From positions 1 through 10,959 of the forward strand of contig DAOVNL010000011.1 of NCBI GenBank assembly GCA_030630245.1: a stretch of DNA of 10,959 bases, written 5' to 3'. Positions 1-6,304 of the stretch are shown one piece after another (the stretch's first letter is position 1; each line of letters begins with the position of its first letter). The DNA comes from Candidatus Omnitrophota bacterium. Its GTDB lineage: Bacteria; Omnitrophota; Gorgyraeia; B26-G9. A program made the position numbers and the translations under genes. Under the pieces are notes generated by a model. It was not told where the DNA came from. It saw only the letters and a program-made list of their open reading frames with translations, and searched no databases.

Positions 1-44
1 AGACAGTCGCAGCACTAAACAAGCGGCCTCAAACTTGCAACTTA

Positions 45-112
45 TTTGACTAAAACTGTGAATTTCACTTAAAAATTTCCCGACCACCTTCCAACCTAAA
101 CAAGAAAAAACC
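45..112 (+). repeat. 68-bp direct repeat, copy 1
   Basis: Positions 45-107 are identical, base for base, to 3337-3399. With one mismatch (A at 108, G at 3400) the match extends to 112/3404, giving 67 of 68 identical bases. Both copies are in the same orientation, and the match stops abruptly at both ends. The repeat contains a short palindrome, GTGAA-T-TTCAC, at about 58-68. It has no reading frame of note. It could be a small interspersed repeat or the end of a degraded insertion element; the sequence alone does not decide. Confidence 0.93.
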
Positions 113-175
113 TTCTATTCTTTATTTTCTATTCTCTGTCTTCTGTATCTTGCATTCTGCATCTTAATTATTTTA
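113..175. repeat. Pyrimidine-rich, TTCT-type low-complexity tract
   Basis: Almost all bases on the plus strand are T or C, with recurring TTCTATTCT, TCTGTCTTCTG and TTCTGCATCTT blocks. It looks like a degenerate short tandem repeat directly adjoining repeat copy 1. No function can be read from it. Confidence 0.5.
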
Positions 176-230
176 TTCCCCCGATCTTTCATACAACTCT
201 TGAGGCCACCATGTATAGATTAAAAGGTTT

Positions 231-258
231 TTGTTTCTTTGCTATTATATTGTATAGT
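231..258 (+). promoter_or_regulatory. Candidate sigma-70-type promoter for the synthase-like gene
   Basis: TTGTTT (231-236) and TATAGT (253-258) are separated by 16 bp and lie about 65 bp upstream of the ATG at 323. The -10 box matches the consensus at 5 of 6 bases, and the -35 box matches mainly in its TTG. The surrounding DNA is AT-rich, so a chance match is quite possible. Confidence 0.35.
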
Positions 259-322
259 AAGGAGTATGACAAGACTAAGGATTGCGGATAATTAAAACAT
301 AAAACGCAAGTAAATACCGGAT

Positions 323-2629
323 ATGAACACATTGATTAACTTTCTCATTATACTGATGGGCTTAACATGCTTTAGCGCTCAGGTACTTTTCATCCGCGAA
401 TTTCTTATTCAATTCTACGGCAATGAATTAACCATTGGACTTATTCTTGGAAGCTGGCTAATATCTGAAGCAATCGGCAGTTTTGTTTGCGGGATTATCC
501 CCTGGCGTAAACGCTCATCCTTAAACACATATATAATAACTCAGCTCCTTATCAGCGTGCTTCTGCCTTGCAGTATTATCGCGGTAAGGGTTATAAAACC
601 GCTTGCAAATATACCTGTCGGGCAGGGCTTAGGCATCATTCCCATATGCCTGTTCTCGTTTTTGATCATCTTTCCCCTGGGATTTCTTCTGGGATGCCAA
701 TTCCCTCTTTTAAGTCATATTCATAAAGAAAACAGGAAAAGCATTCTGGCTGTATCTGTCGGCAGCAGTTATTTTCTTGAAGCTTTAGGGTTTGGTATCG
801 GAGGCATCATTATAACCTGCTTATTTGTTCCCCATATCAATTCCGTGGGAATTGCCTTTATCATAGCCTGGTTCAATTTAACCGCAGCATGCCTGCTGTT
901 CGCAAAAAGCAATGTAATCTTGAGCAAACTCCGGCAAAAATTTTTCCTTTTTTTTATTGTCTTATTAAGCAGTATAGGAATCCTCTTATACATCAAGCTC
1001 GTCCCGGATCTACACGCAAACTCGCTTAAGAAACAGTGGGGCAGCTTTAATGTTGTCGATTATAAGAACTCTGTTTACGGCAATATTGCCGTGATCAAAT
1101 TGCATGAGCAGTATGCTTTCTATTACAACGGAATGCCTTTTATGAACATACCGATCCCGGACATTGTTTTTACCGAAGACCTTGTTAATTTTACGCTTGG
1201 CGCATCAGCCAATCCAAAGAACATCGCTGTTATCGGCTCAGGACTGGGCGGTATTATCAATAATATCCTGAAATATCCCGTTGAGAGTGTTGATTATGCG
1301 GAACTTGACCCCATGGTTATAGAAATGGGGAAAAAATATTTAAGCCCGCTTACAGAAAGCGAACTTGGCGACTCCCGGCTTAAAATCCATAATACTGACG
1401 GAAGATTATTTTTAAACCAAACAAATAACCGCTTTGACGCGATAATCCTGAACTTCCCCCCTCCTTCAACTTTAATCGTAAACCGCTTTTACACCCGTGA
1501 GTTTTTTGAACTCAGTCACAGCAAGCTCAAAAACAACGGGATATTCTCTTTTTCCCTGCCCGGATCGCTCAGCTATATATCCAAAGAACAGGGTGATCTG
1601 AATAAATGCCTGCTTGAGACAATTAAAAGCGTGTTCCCTTCTGTTTTTGTCATACCCGGCAATGCCAATATATACATTGCCGGAAAGGATAAAGATTTTG
1701 AGCTCAAAGGGGAAATGATCGCGGAAAATCTAAAGCGAAACCGGATTAAAAGCAGTTTGTTCACAGATTTTTATATCAACGAAAGGCTCGATCCTCAAAA
1801 ACAAAAATGGTTTATGCAAAGCATTAAAGAAAACCGCATCAGGCAAAATAAGGATTTGGAGCCTGTGGGAGTCTCTTATGCTCTCAATTTGTGGAATTCC
1901 TTATTTTCCCCGGAGATCCATAATCTGCTTAGTAAACTAAGAACTTACGCCGTGCTGAGCGGTAAAATATTTCTGCTTCTTGCAATAGTATTTCTGATAC
2001 CGGGCATTAAATATTTTCGGTCAAAAAAAGATAATATTTTTAAAAGCTATCTTATCCCCCCGCTGGTATTTGCCAGCGGTTTTACAGGCGTTTCTTTAAA
2101 TCTTATTATCCTGCTTTGCCTGCAGACATTCTATGGATACGTTTACTTGTACGTCGGATTATTGATGAGCAGCTTTATGATCGGCTTAACTTCTGGAGGC
2201 TTTATGATGGTAAAAAAACTCATAAGTTCAAAAGCGGGGATTAAGACATTACTAAAAACAGACTCTTTTTTTGTGGCCTTCTGCCTGGCCTTCTATGGGC
2301 TTGTGAGCATATTACGGCAGTTGATCCTTGGGCATGTACACTTATCTGTTATTCTGGCCATCCTGGCTTTTTTATCTATAGCATGCGGATTTTTCGTCGG
2401 GTTTGAATTTCCCCTGGCCAATAAACTTTATCTTGAAAAAAGCGGAAAGTCAAAAGGTAAACCGAACATTCTCTATGCCGTTGACATGCTCGGTTCCTTT
2501 ACAGGGGCCATACTTCTGTGCGTGCTGCTGATCCCGCAATTCGGAATACTTTCCACAATCATCCTGCTCTTTGGGTTAAAATTATGCCTGTTATTCCTGC
2601 TTGGGGCAGCGGCAAATAAAACATTATGA
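323..2629 (+). CDS. Polytopic membrane protein with central spermidine-synthase-like domain
   Basis: This is a 768-residue protein with three parts: an N-terminal block of about six hydrophobic segments (residues 1-225), a soluble Rossmann methyltransferase-like domain (about 240-460) and a C-terminal membrane block (about 543-768). The soluble domain has a glycine-rich nucleotide-binding loop, GSGLGG (305-310), an acidic ELD (327-329) and a DGR (359-361), as in spermidine/spermine synthases. The catalytic DxxDP of aminopropyltransferases reads N377-F-P-P380-P here, so neither acidic residue is present. The layout fits proteins annotated as fused MFS/spermidine synthase, whose substrates are mostly unknown. 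The ATG fits the family's hydrophobic N-terminus, although upstream bases give only a weak ribosome site. The gene stands alone on the plus strand, between two copies of a repeat. True polyamine synthesis is doubtful; a decarboxylated-SAM- or SAM-binding membrane enzyme is as far as the sequence goes. Confidence 0.88.
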   Translation: MNTLINFLIILMGLTCFSAQVLFIREFLIQFYGNELTIGLILGSWLISEAIGSFVCGIIPWRKRSSLNTYIITQLLISVLLPCSIIAVRVIKPLANIPVGQGLGIIPICLFSFLIIFPLGFLLGCQFPLLSHIHKENRKSILAVSVGSSYFLEALGFGIGGIIITCLFVPHINSVGIAFIIAWFNLTAACLLFAKSNVILSKLRQKFFLFFIVLLSSIGILLYIKLVPDLHANSLKKQWGSFNVVDYKNSVYGNIAVIKLHEQYAFYYNGMPFMNIPIPDIVFTEDLVNFTLGASANPKNIAVIGSGLGGIINNILKYPVESVDYAELDPMVIEMGKKYLSPLTESELGDSRLKIHNTDGRLFLNQTNNRFDAIILNFPPPSTLIVNRFYTREFFELSHSKLKNNGIFSFSLPGSLSYISKEQGDLNKCLLETIKSVFPSVFVIPGNANIYIAGKDKDFELKGEMIAENLKRNRIKSSLFTDFYINERLDPQKQKWFMQSIKENRIRQNKDLEPVGVSYALNLWNSLFSPEIHNLLSKLRTYAVLSGKIFLLLAIVFLIPGIKYFRSKKDNIFKSYLIPPLVFASGFTGVSLNLIILLCLQTFYGYVYLYVGLLMSSFMIGLTSGGFMMVKKLISSKAGIKTLLKTDSFFVAFCLAFYGLVSILRQLILGHVHLSVILAILAFLSIACGFFVGFEFPLANKLYLEKSGKSKGKPNILYAVDMLGSFTGAILLCVLLIPQFGILSTIILLFGLKLCLLFLLGAAANKTL

Positions 2630-2640
2630 TTTTTAAAATA

Positions 2641-2689
2641 GCGGGAGGAATCAAAACAGCAGTTAGCCTTCCGCCAAGAAAATGCTAAC
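2641..2689. terminator. Possible stem-loops between convergent genes
   Basis: GCGGGAGG (2641-2648) can pair with CCTTCCGC (2667-2674), eight pairs with one G-U. GTTAGC (2662-2667) can pair with GCTAAC (2684-2689). The two stems share base 2667, so they largely compete. The region lies between two convergent genes. On the minus strand the first stem is followed by a T-rich run (TATTTTAAAA), but there is no clean T-tract on either side, so intrinsic termination is only suggested. Confidence 0.3.
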
Positions 2690-3287
2690 CGACAAACCAG
2701 AAACTTCTTTTTTTTGGCTGGGTCATATCCTTGATCATTAATCCGGAGTTTGTAACATAAACATGGAATTTCTTCCCGTTCTCATAACGCACAAACGCGC
2801 TGTTACCGTAAGCAGCCTCGATGAACGGGATCAGCTTTTGATACTTATAGAGAAATGCCCAGATTTTGTCCGGCTGGCTGTATAAACCGTAAACGATCCT
2901 GGGCATGGTCTTTTCCTTTTCGATATCCATATAACGTCCGCTGAGACGCTCCAGTTGAAAGTAGCTCCGGGCTCCCGTAATACCTAAAAAAGATTTCCAT
3001 TGCACAATCCTGCTTTCGATCACCCATTCATCAGCGTTAAACAAAAATGTTCTTACATGAGCTTCATCGGATCCTGGGAAAAATTCAATATTTAGAGCAG
3101 GATTGGAGGACTCCTGTGAATGCCGGCATTCGACGATCGCGACCAGACGCCGGCCGCTGAAAAATCTGTAAGAAGATAAATAAAGCCTGGCAATAAATAA
3201 ACAACTTACGATTAAAAGCAGAAATAATACAACTAGTATACTTATGCTCTTTCGCAATGAAAAAATATTAAATATTTTTTTTCTCAT
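2685..3287 (-). CDS. Small membrane-anchored protein of unknown function
   Basis: The 200-residue protein has a basic N-terminus, one strongly hydrophobic segment (about residues 14-36) and a soluble remainder of about 160 residues, probably outside the membrane. The soluble part has a pattern of the type W-V-I-E-S-R-I-V-Q-W-K followed by F-Q-L-E-R-L-S-G-R-Y and, near the end, F-V-R-Y...Y-V-T-N-S-G-L. I associate this pattern with a conserved family of unknown function in Gram-negative bacteria that is sometimes labelled an efflux-pump protein without evidence; a single-pass protein this small cannot be a pump by itself. The ATG is preceded by GGTGAT, a modest ribosome site. A strong candidate promoter lies about 120 bp upstream, with the second repeat copy in the leader. 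The gene converges on the synthase-like gene with a 55-bp gap. Confidence 0.75.
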   Translation of the reverse strand: MRKKIFNIFSLRKSISILVVLFLLLIVSCLFIARLYLSSYRFFSGRRLVAIVECRHSQESSNPALNIEFFPGSDEAHVRTFLFNADEWVIESRIVQWKSFLGITGARSYFQLERLSGRYMDIEKEKTMPRIVYGLYSQPDKIWAFLYKYQKLIPFIEAAYGNSAFVRYENGKKFHVYVTNSGLMIKDMTQPKKRSFWFVG

Positions 3288-3336
3288 ACCATCACCAATT
3301 CAACATAAGGCGCCGTTGCCAATACCCCCATTGACT

Positions 3337-3404
3337 TTTGACTAAAACTGTGAATTTCACTTAAAAATTTCCCGACCACCTTCCAACCTAAACAAGAAAG
3401 AACC
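3337..3404 (+). repeat. 68-bp direct repeat, copy 2
   Basis: This is the second copy of the element at 45-112, with the same orientation and a constant offset of 3292 bp. It lies between the stop of the TPR-SpoIID gene (3474) and the start of the small membrane-protein gene (3287). If the promoter at 3414-3442 is real, the reverse complement of the repeat forms most of that gene's 5' leader. Confidence 0.93.
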
Positions 3405-3413
3405 AACATTTCT

Positions 3414-3442
3414 ATTATATTATATCGCAACTTTGTTTGCAA
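3414..3442 (-). promoter_or_regulatory. Strong sigma-70-type promoter candidate for the small membrane-protein gene
   Basis: On the minus strand TTGCAA (3442-3437) and a perfect TATAAT (3419-3414) are separated by exactly 17 bp. A second overlapping TATAAT lies at 3424-3419. Transcription would start near 3407 and run through the repeat to the ATG at 3287, leaving a leader of about 120 nt. The site lies just downstream of the TPR-SpoIID stop codon, so it would uncouple the small gene from the operon upstream. Confidence 0.55.
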
Positions 3443-3473
3443 TAAAATCAACTTTCTCTTAGTAATCGGTGAG

Positions 3474-5537
3474 TCAATGGATCTTCTCTATCTTTATGTC
3501 TGTATAATAGAACTTTAGGATCTCCCGAAAATCAAATCCTCTTTCAGCCATTGTAGCTGCTCCCACCTGGCACATTCCCACGCCGTGTCCCCAGCCGCCG
3601 CCATAGAACAAAAAGGACTTTGCCGCTCCATTTTTGTCAAGTTTGACGTCTATGTTAAACATAGCGCTGCGAAGATCCCCAAGCAGGTTTCGGATATTAA
3701 GTTCTTTTTCAATAATAAATTCCCCCTTGCTGCCTTTTATCTTAATACTATGCACATGCGAAGAAGGATGCCGCTCTTTTATATCAATTGAGATCAGCCT
3801 GCCTATATCCTTTTTTTTATTTATTAACTCCTCCAACTGAACACGGGTGTATAATCTTTGCCAGCGGAAATTACTTTTGCGCGAAAAAGCCTTGTTATTG
3901 CAAAACACGGAGATCCGGTCTGAGAAAAGCCAGTCTTCAAGTTCAAGAGCAGACAACGGGAAAAAAAACCCGGTCGGCAGAAATGAGTCCTGTTTGTGCT
4001 GTAAATAAGGCACCTCAATGCGTTCACCGAAAATATTGCCCTGCGTATGGCCTCCGCAGCTGTTGCTGTATAGGGCATCAATAGGCTTTCCATTATAAAC
4101 AGCAACCAGGCCGGTTGTAGAATTTATAGCCGCGTTGGTTGCCTTTGTCTCTACTTTAGCCCCGTTATAAGCCTGGCAATGGACTCCTGAGCAGAAATCA
4201 TATCCATGCTCCTTGTGCCGGTTTATTTTTTTGTATGCTTCACTGCGCGCGGCAACCGCCTGGGCTTTCAAGGCTTCCCGCGGCCAGGAACTCGGCATCT
4301 CGCTCGGCAGAACTCCGTAAAGATATTCCTCCATGTTAAGCACATTAACTATCCTCAGATAACTCTCCCGCGAGGGATTAATTCTAAGCTTTCCTCTATA
4401 TATCCTGTCGCTTCTGCTGGCCCAGTATTTCCCTTTACCTGCTTCCATGTCAAAAATCAGTATAGTTAAGCGGGGATTATTGTGAGCTATGAAAATACCG
4501 TTTTTGAAATCCAGGATCTTTTTGTCTTCTTCTGTTAAAGCGATCCCCTCTTTTTGCCGCATGAGAGTATAAAGTTTATCTTTTTGTCCCCGGAAAAGAA
4601 CTTCCCTGGAATCGATATCTTCAATAGAAAAATCCGCACCGGATTTAAAACGCAGACGTTTAACATCGCCTATATGCACCCGGACGATCGGAGCGTTGGG
4701 CACTTTTTTCAAAGCTACCTTTTTGGCAAAAGAGCCTTTTATCCTCGAACGTTCTTTTTGCCGCAGCTTTTTTCCCAATTCTTTGCCGGATATCCTATGA
4801 ATCTCGCTGATATATTTCTTTGCTTGTGTATTGTCCGGATCCACTGCCTGAACCTTCCTGGAAGCCCTGAGGGCCTGCTCATAGCGCCTTTGATTAAAAT
4901 ATACAGACATCAAGGCAGGATACACATCTTTAATACTTGGGTCCAGCTTTTTTGTTCTTTCTAATTCCTCCTGCGCCTCTTTCCACATCTTATTTTTTTT
5001 ATAAATATTTGCCAAACACAAATGAGCAATAGCGAATTCCCCGTCAAGACTGAGGGCCTGACGGTAAGCCTCAACCGCTTTTTGCGTTTCTTTTTTGTCC
5101 TCAAAACAGCGCCCCAGCCAGAAATAAATCCACGCATCCCCTGATTCCATTTCCAGGGCTTTATTAAAAGAGCTTATCGCCTCATCCGGCATTGAATCAA
5201 GGTAGTAAACCTCACCCAGGTTCTTAAACAAAATTCTGCTTTCACCCAGCTTGAGCAGTTTCTTATATACCGCTGCTGCCTTTTTATAAAAACGCATATT
5301 CTTATAAATAAGCGCCCTGTTCAATGCCGTAATCTTATCCTTAGGCCTTATCTTTGCCGCCTGAGTATATTCGGCAAGGGCCTGCTTATACTCACCGAGG
5401 TTAAAGAATACCCTCGCGCGGTACAAGTGTTCGCGGTAACCGTCTGATTCTTGAGCCCAGGTTTCAGTAAACTGCAAAAAAGGCAGGCAGAGGAATATAA
5501 GTATAACAACTATTTGTTTTTTATTTATTTTTTTCAT
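3474..5537 (-). CDS. Secreted TPR-SpoIID/LytB domain protein, likely peptidoglycan lytic transglycosylase
   Basis: Counting from the ATG at 5537 the protein has 687 residues. A signal peptide (KKINKK then a hydrophobic core, likely cut after TWA at 28) is followed by about six tetratricopeptide repeats (about 35-250), a basic linker, and a SpoIID domain to the end. The SpoIID domain shows LPSEMP with the expected catalytic glutamate at 413, a C449-SGV-H453-C454 cluster like the zinc-ligand pattern of clostridial SpoIID, and a C-terminal GWGHGVGMCQ motif around 648-657. SpoIID proteins cleave glycan strands lacking peptide stems. Outside sporulating Firmicutes, related proteins are found in many phyla, so this is not evidence of sporulation; the TPRs suggest a protein-complex role in the periplasm. 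A TTG at 5549 would add four residues. I prefer the ATG because it gives a normal signal peptide; neither has a clear ribosome site. It is the last gene of the minus-strand run. Confidence 0.88.
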   Translation of the reverse strand: MKKINKKQIVVILIFLCLPFLQFTETWAQESDGYREHLYRARVFFNLGEYKQALAEYTQAAKIRPKDKITALNRALIYKNMRFYKKAAAVYKKLLKLGESRILFKNLGEVYYLDSMPDEAISSFNKALEMESGDAWIYFWLGRCFEDKKETQKAVEAYRQALSLDGEFAIAHLCLANIYKKNKMWKEAQEELERTKKLDPSIKDVYPALMSVYFNQRRYEQALRASRKVQAVDPDNTQAKKYISEIHRISGKELGKKLRQKERSRIKGSFAKKVALKKVPNAPIVRVHIGDVKRLRFKSGADFSIEDIDSREVLFRGQKDKLYTLMRQKEGIALTEEDKKILDFKNGIFIAHNNPRLTILIFDMEAGKGKYWASRSDRIYRGKLRINPSRESYLRIVNVLNMEEYLYGVLPSEMPSSWPREALKAQAVAARSEAYKKINRHKEHGYDFCSGVHCQAYNGAKVETKATNAAINSTTGLVAVYNGKPIDALYSNSCGGHTQGNIFGERIEVPYLQHKQDSFLPTGFFFPLSALELEDWLFSDRISVFCNNKAFSRKSNFRWQRLYTRVQLEELINKKKDIGRLISIDIKERHPSSHVHSIKIKGSKGEFIIEKELNIRNLLGDLRSAMFNIDVKLDKNGAAKSFLFYGGGWGHGVGMCQVGAATMAERGFDFREILKFYYTDIKIEKIH

Positions 5538-5586
5538 TTTAATTAACAATGGAATTGAGCATCCGCAAAGGAAAAGTTTTCATTTC

Positions 5587-5640
5587 TGTTTTTCGAAAAA
5601 CACTTTCTGTATTTAAATATTATGTATTTCGAAAAATACA
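5587..5640. promoter_or_regulatory. Pair of related AT-rich palindromes, possible operators
   Basis: TGTTTTTCGAAAAACA (5587-5602) is a perfect 16-bp palindrome. TGTATTTCGAAAAATACA (5623-5640) is a 7-bp inverted repeat around CGAA with the same TGT...TTCGAAA...ACA design. Their starts are 36 bp apart. The second lies within the last codons of the HAMP-PAS gene, the first in the gap before the TPR-SpoIID gene. Neither is followed by a T-run on the minus strand, so binding sites for a dimeric regulator are more likely than a terminator. Confidence 0.4.
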
Positions 5641-6294
5641 CAGGATTGAATTCAGCTTTTCATCTTTGTCTTTTATGGCAATCATTTTCAGGCTCACAAC
5701 CGCTTTTGCCTTTAATATAGGCAGGAACAGCTCCAGGTCAGCAGAAATAGTATTCGCGCGCCTTTCAAGAATAGCATGATACATCCTTCTAAATTCGGAA
5801 TTCGACTCCAGTTTTATCACCGAATCAATGCTTAGTTCATCTTGAGAAATATTGAATATTTCCTGAGCCGCCTTGTTTATCTTAATCCGGGAAGACTTAA
5901 TATCCAAAAGCATAATACCGTTTTGGATATTGCGGTTTAACGTTAAAAGCAGTCGATTTATCACATCTACCCGGTGTTCCCGCAGTTTATCAAATTCGTT
6001 GATCCGGTCTATCGCCTTGTTGAATTTTGCCGACAAATGTGAAAATTCATCTTTGCCCCGCATAGAAATCCCGGTGCGAAAGTTATTTTCCAATATATGC
6101 TTTAAGGCAAGATCAAGTTTTTTCCTGAAAATTATGAATCGGTCCAGGATAATAAGCGTTACAACTATGCCGATACCGGCTAAAAGCACAAAACTATCCT
6201 TATAGAAAGAAGGCAAATGCTCACTTCCCACAAACCATATCGCCAAAAATATCGCAACCAGAATGCCGAACAGTATATTTATTTCTCTTTTCAT
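5620..6294 (-). CDS. Two-TM HAMP-PAS sensor protein without an output domain
   Basis: The 224-residue protein has two hydrophobic segments (about 6-23 and 35-58) joined by a loop of only about a dozen residues, so it has no extracytoplasmic sensing domain. A HAMP-like linker follows (about 60-110, with DEFSHLSAKFNKAIDRI), then a PAS-like domain (about 115-222, with NGIMLLD and INKAAQEIFNIS). The protein ends there: no histidine-kinase, cyclase or methyl-accepting region follows. It resembles the input half of a sensor kinase. The start is supported by AAGGA with a 7-nt spacer. It begins 10 nt after the TrkA-type gene, so the two are probably co-transcribed and may act together. It may be a stand-alone modulator of another protein, or a degraded kinase gene; no kinase remnant is visible in the 70 bp that follow its stop. 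Confidence 0.75.
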   Translation of the reverse strand: MKREINILFGILVAIFLAIWFVGSEHLPSFYKDSFVLLAGIGIVVTLIILDRFIIFRKKLDLALKHILENNFRTGISMRGKDEFSHLSAKFNKAIDRINEFDKLREHRVDVINRLLLTLNRNIQNGIMLLDIKSSRIKINKAAQEIFNISQDELSIDSVIKLESNSEFRRMYHAILERRANTISADLELFLPILKAKAVVSLKMIAIKDKDEKLNSILCIFRNT

Positions 6295-6304
6295 GTTTAT
6301 ATCC

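Larger units (their letters stand above)
1..322. other. Intergenic region upstream of the synthase-like gene
   Basis: No convincing gene is seen in this stretch of about 320 bases. It holds a copy of a 68-bp repeat (45-112), a pyrimidine-rich tract (about 113-175), a possible 26-codon reading frame (211-291) and a candidate promoter (231-258) for the gene starting at 323. Nothing was recognised in 1-44. Confidence 0.7.

Noticed and set aside
45..112. Repeat copy 1 as the terminal sequence of an IS21-like element
   Set aside because: The motif style is vaguely reminiscent, but no transposase or terminal inverted repeat partner is visible; both copies point the same way.
113..175. Pyrimidine-rich tract as a CRISPR or iteron array
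   Set aside because: The units are irregular in length and sequence, with no spacer pattern.
266..295. AAGGAG (259-264) directly before an ATG opening a nine-codon frame
   Set aside because: The spacing between the ribosome-site match and the ATG is a single base, far too short, and the peptide is tiny. Treated as chance.
2685..3287. Efflux-pump function for the small membrane protein
   Set aside because: It has one transmembrane segment and no transporter motifs; the label seen on relatives is unsupported.
3426..3442. GCAA/TTGC inverted repeat downstream of the SpoIID gene as its terminator
   Set aside because: Only four pairs around a short loop and no T-run. The same bases are better explained as the promoter of the next gene.
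4554..4964. Plus-strand open frame of 136 codons inside the SpoIID gene
   Set aside because: It lies antisense to a well-supported gene with clear TPR and SpoIID motifs, has no recognisable domain and no ribosome site; a shadow frame.
5587..5602. Perfect palindrome as a rho-independent terminator of the HAMP-PAS gene
   Set aside because: The stem is almost all A-T pairs with no T-run after it on the minus strand.
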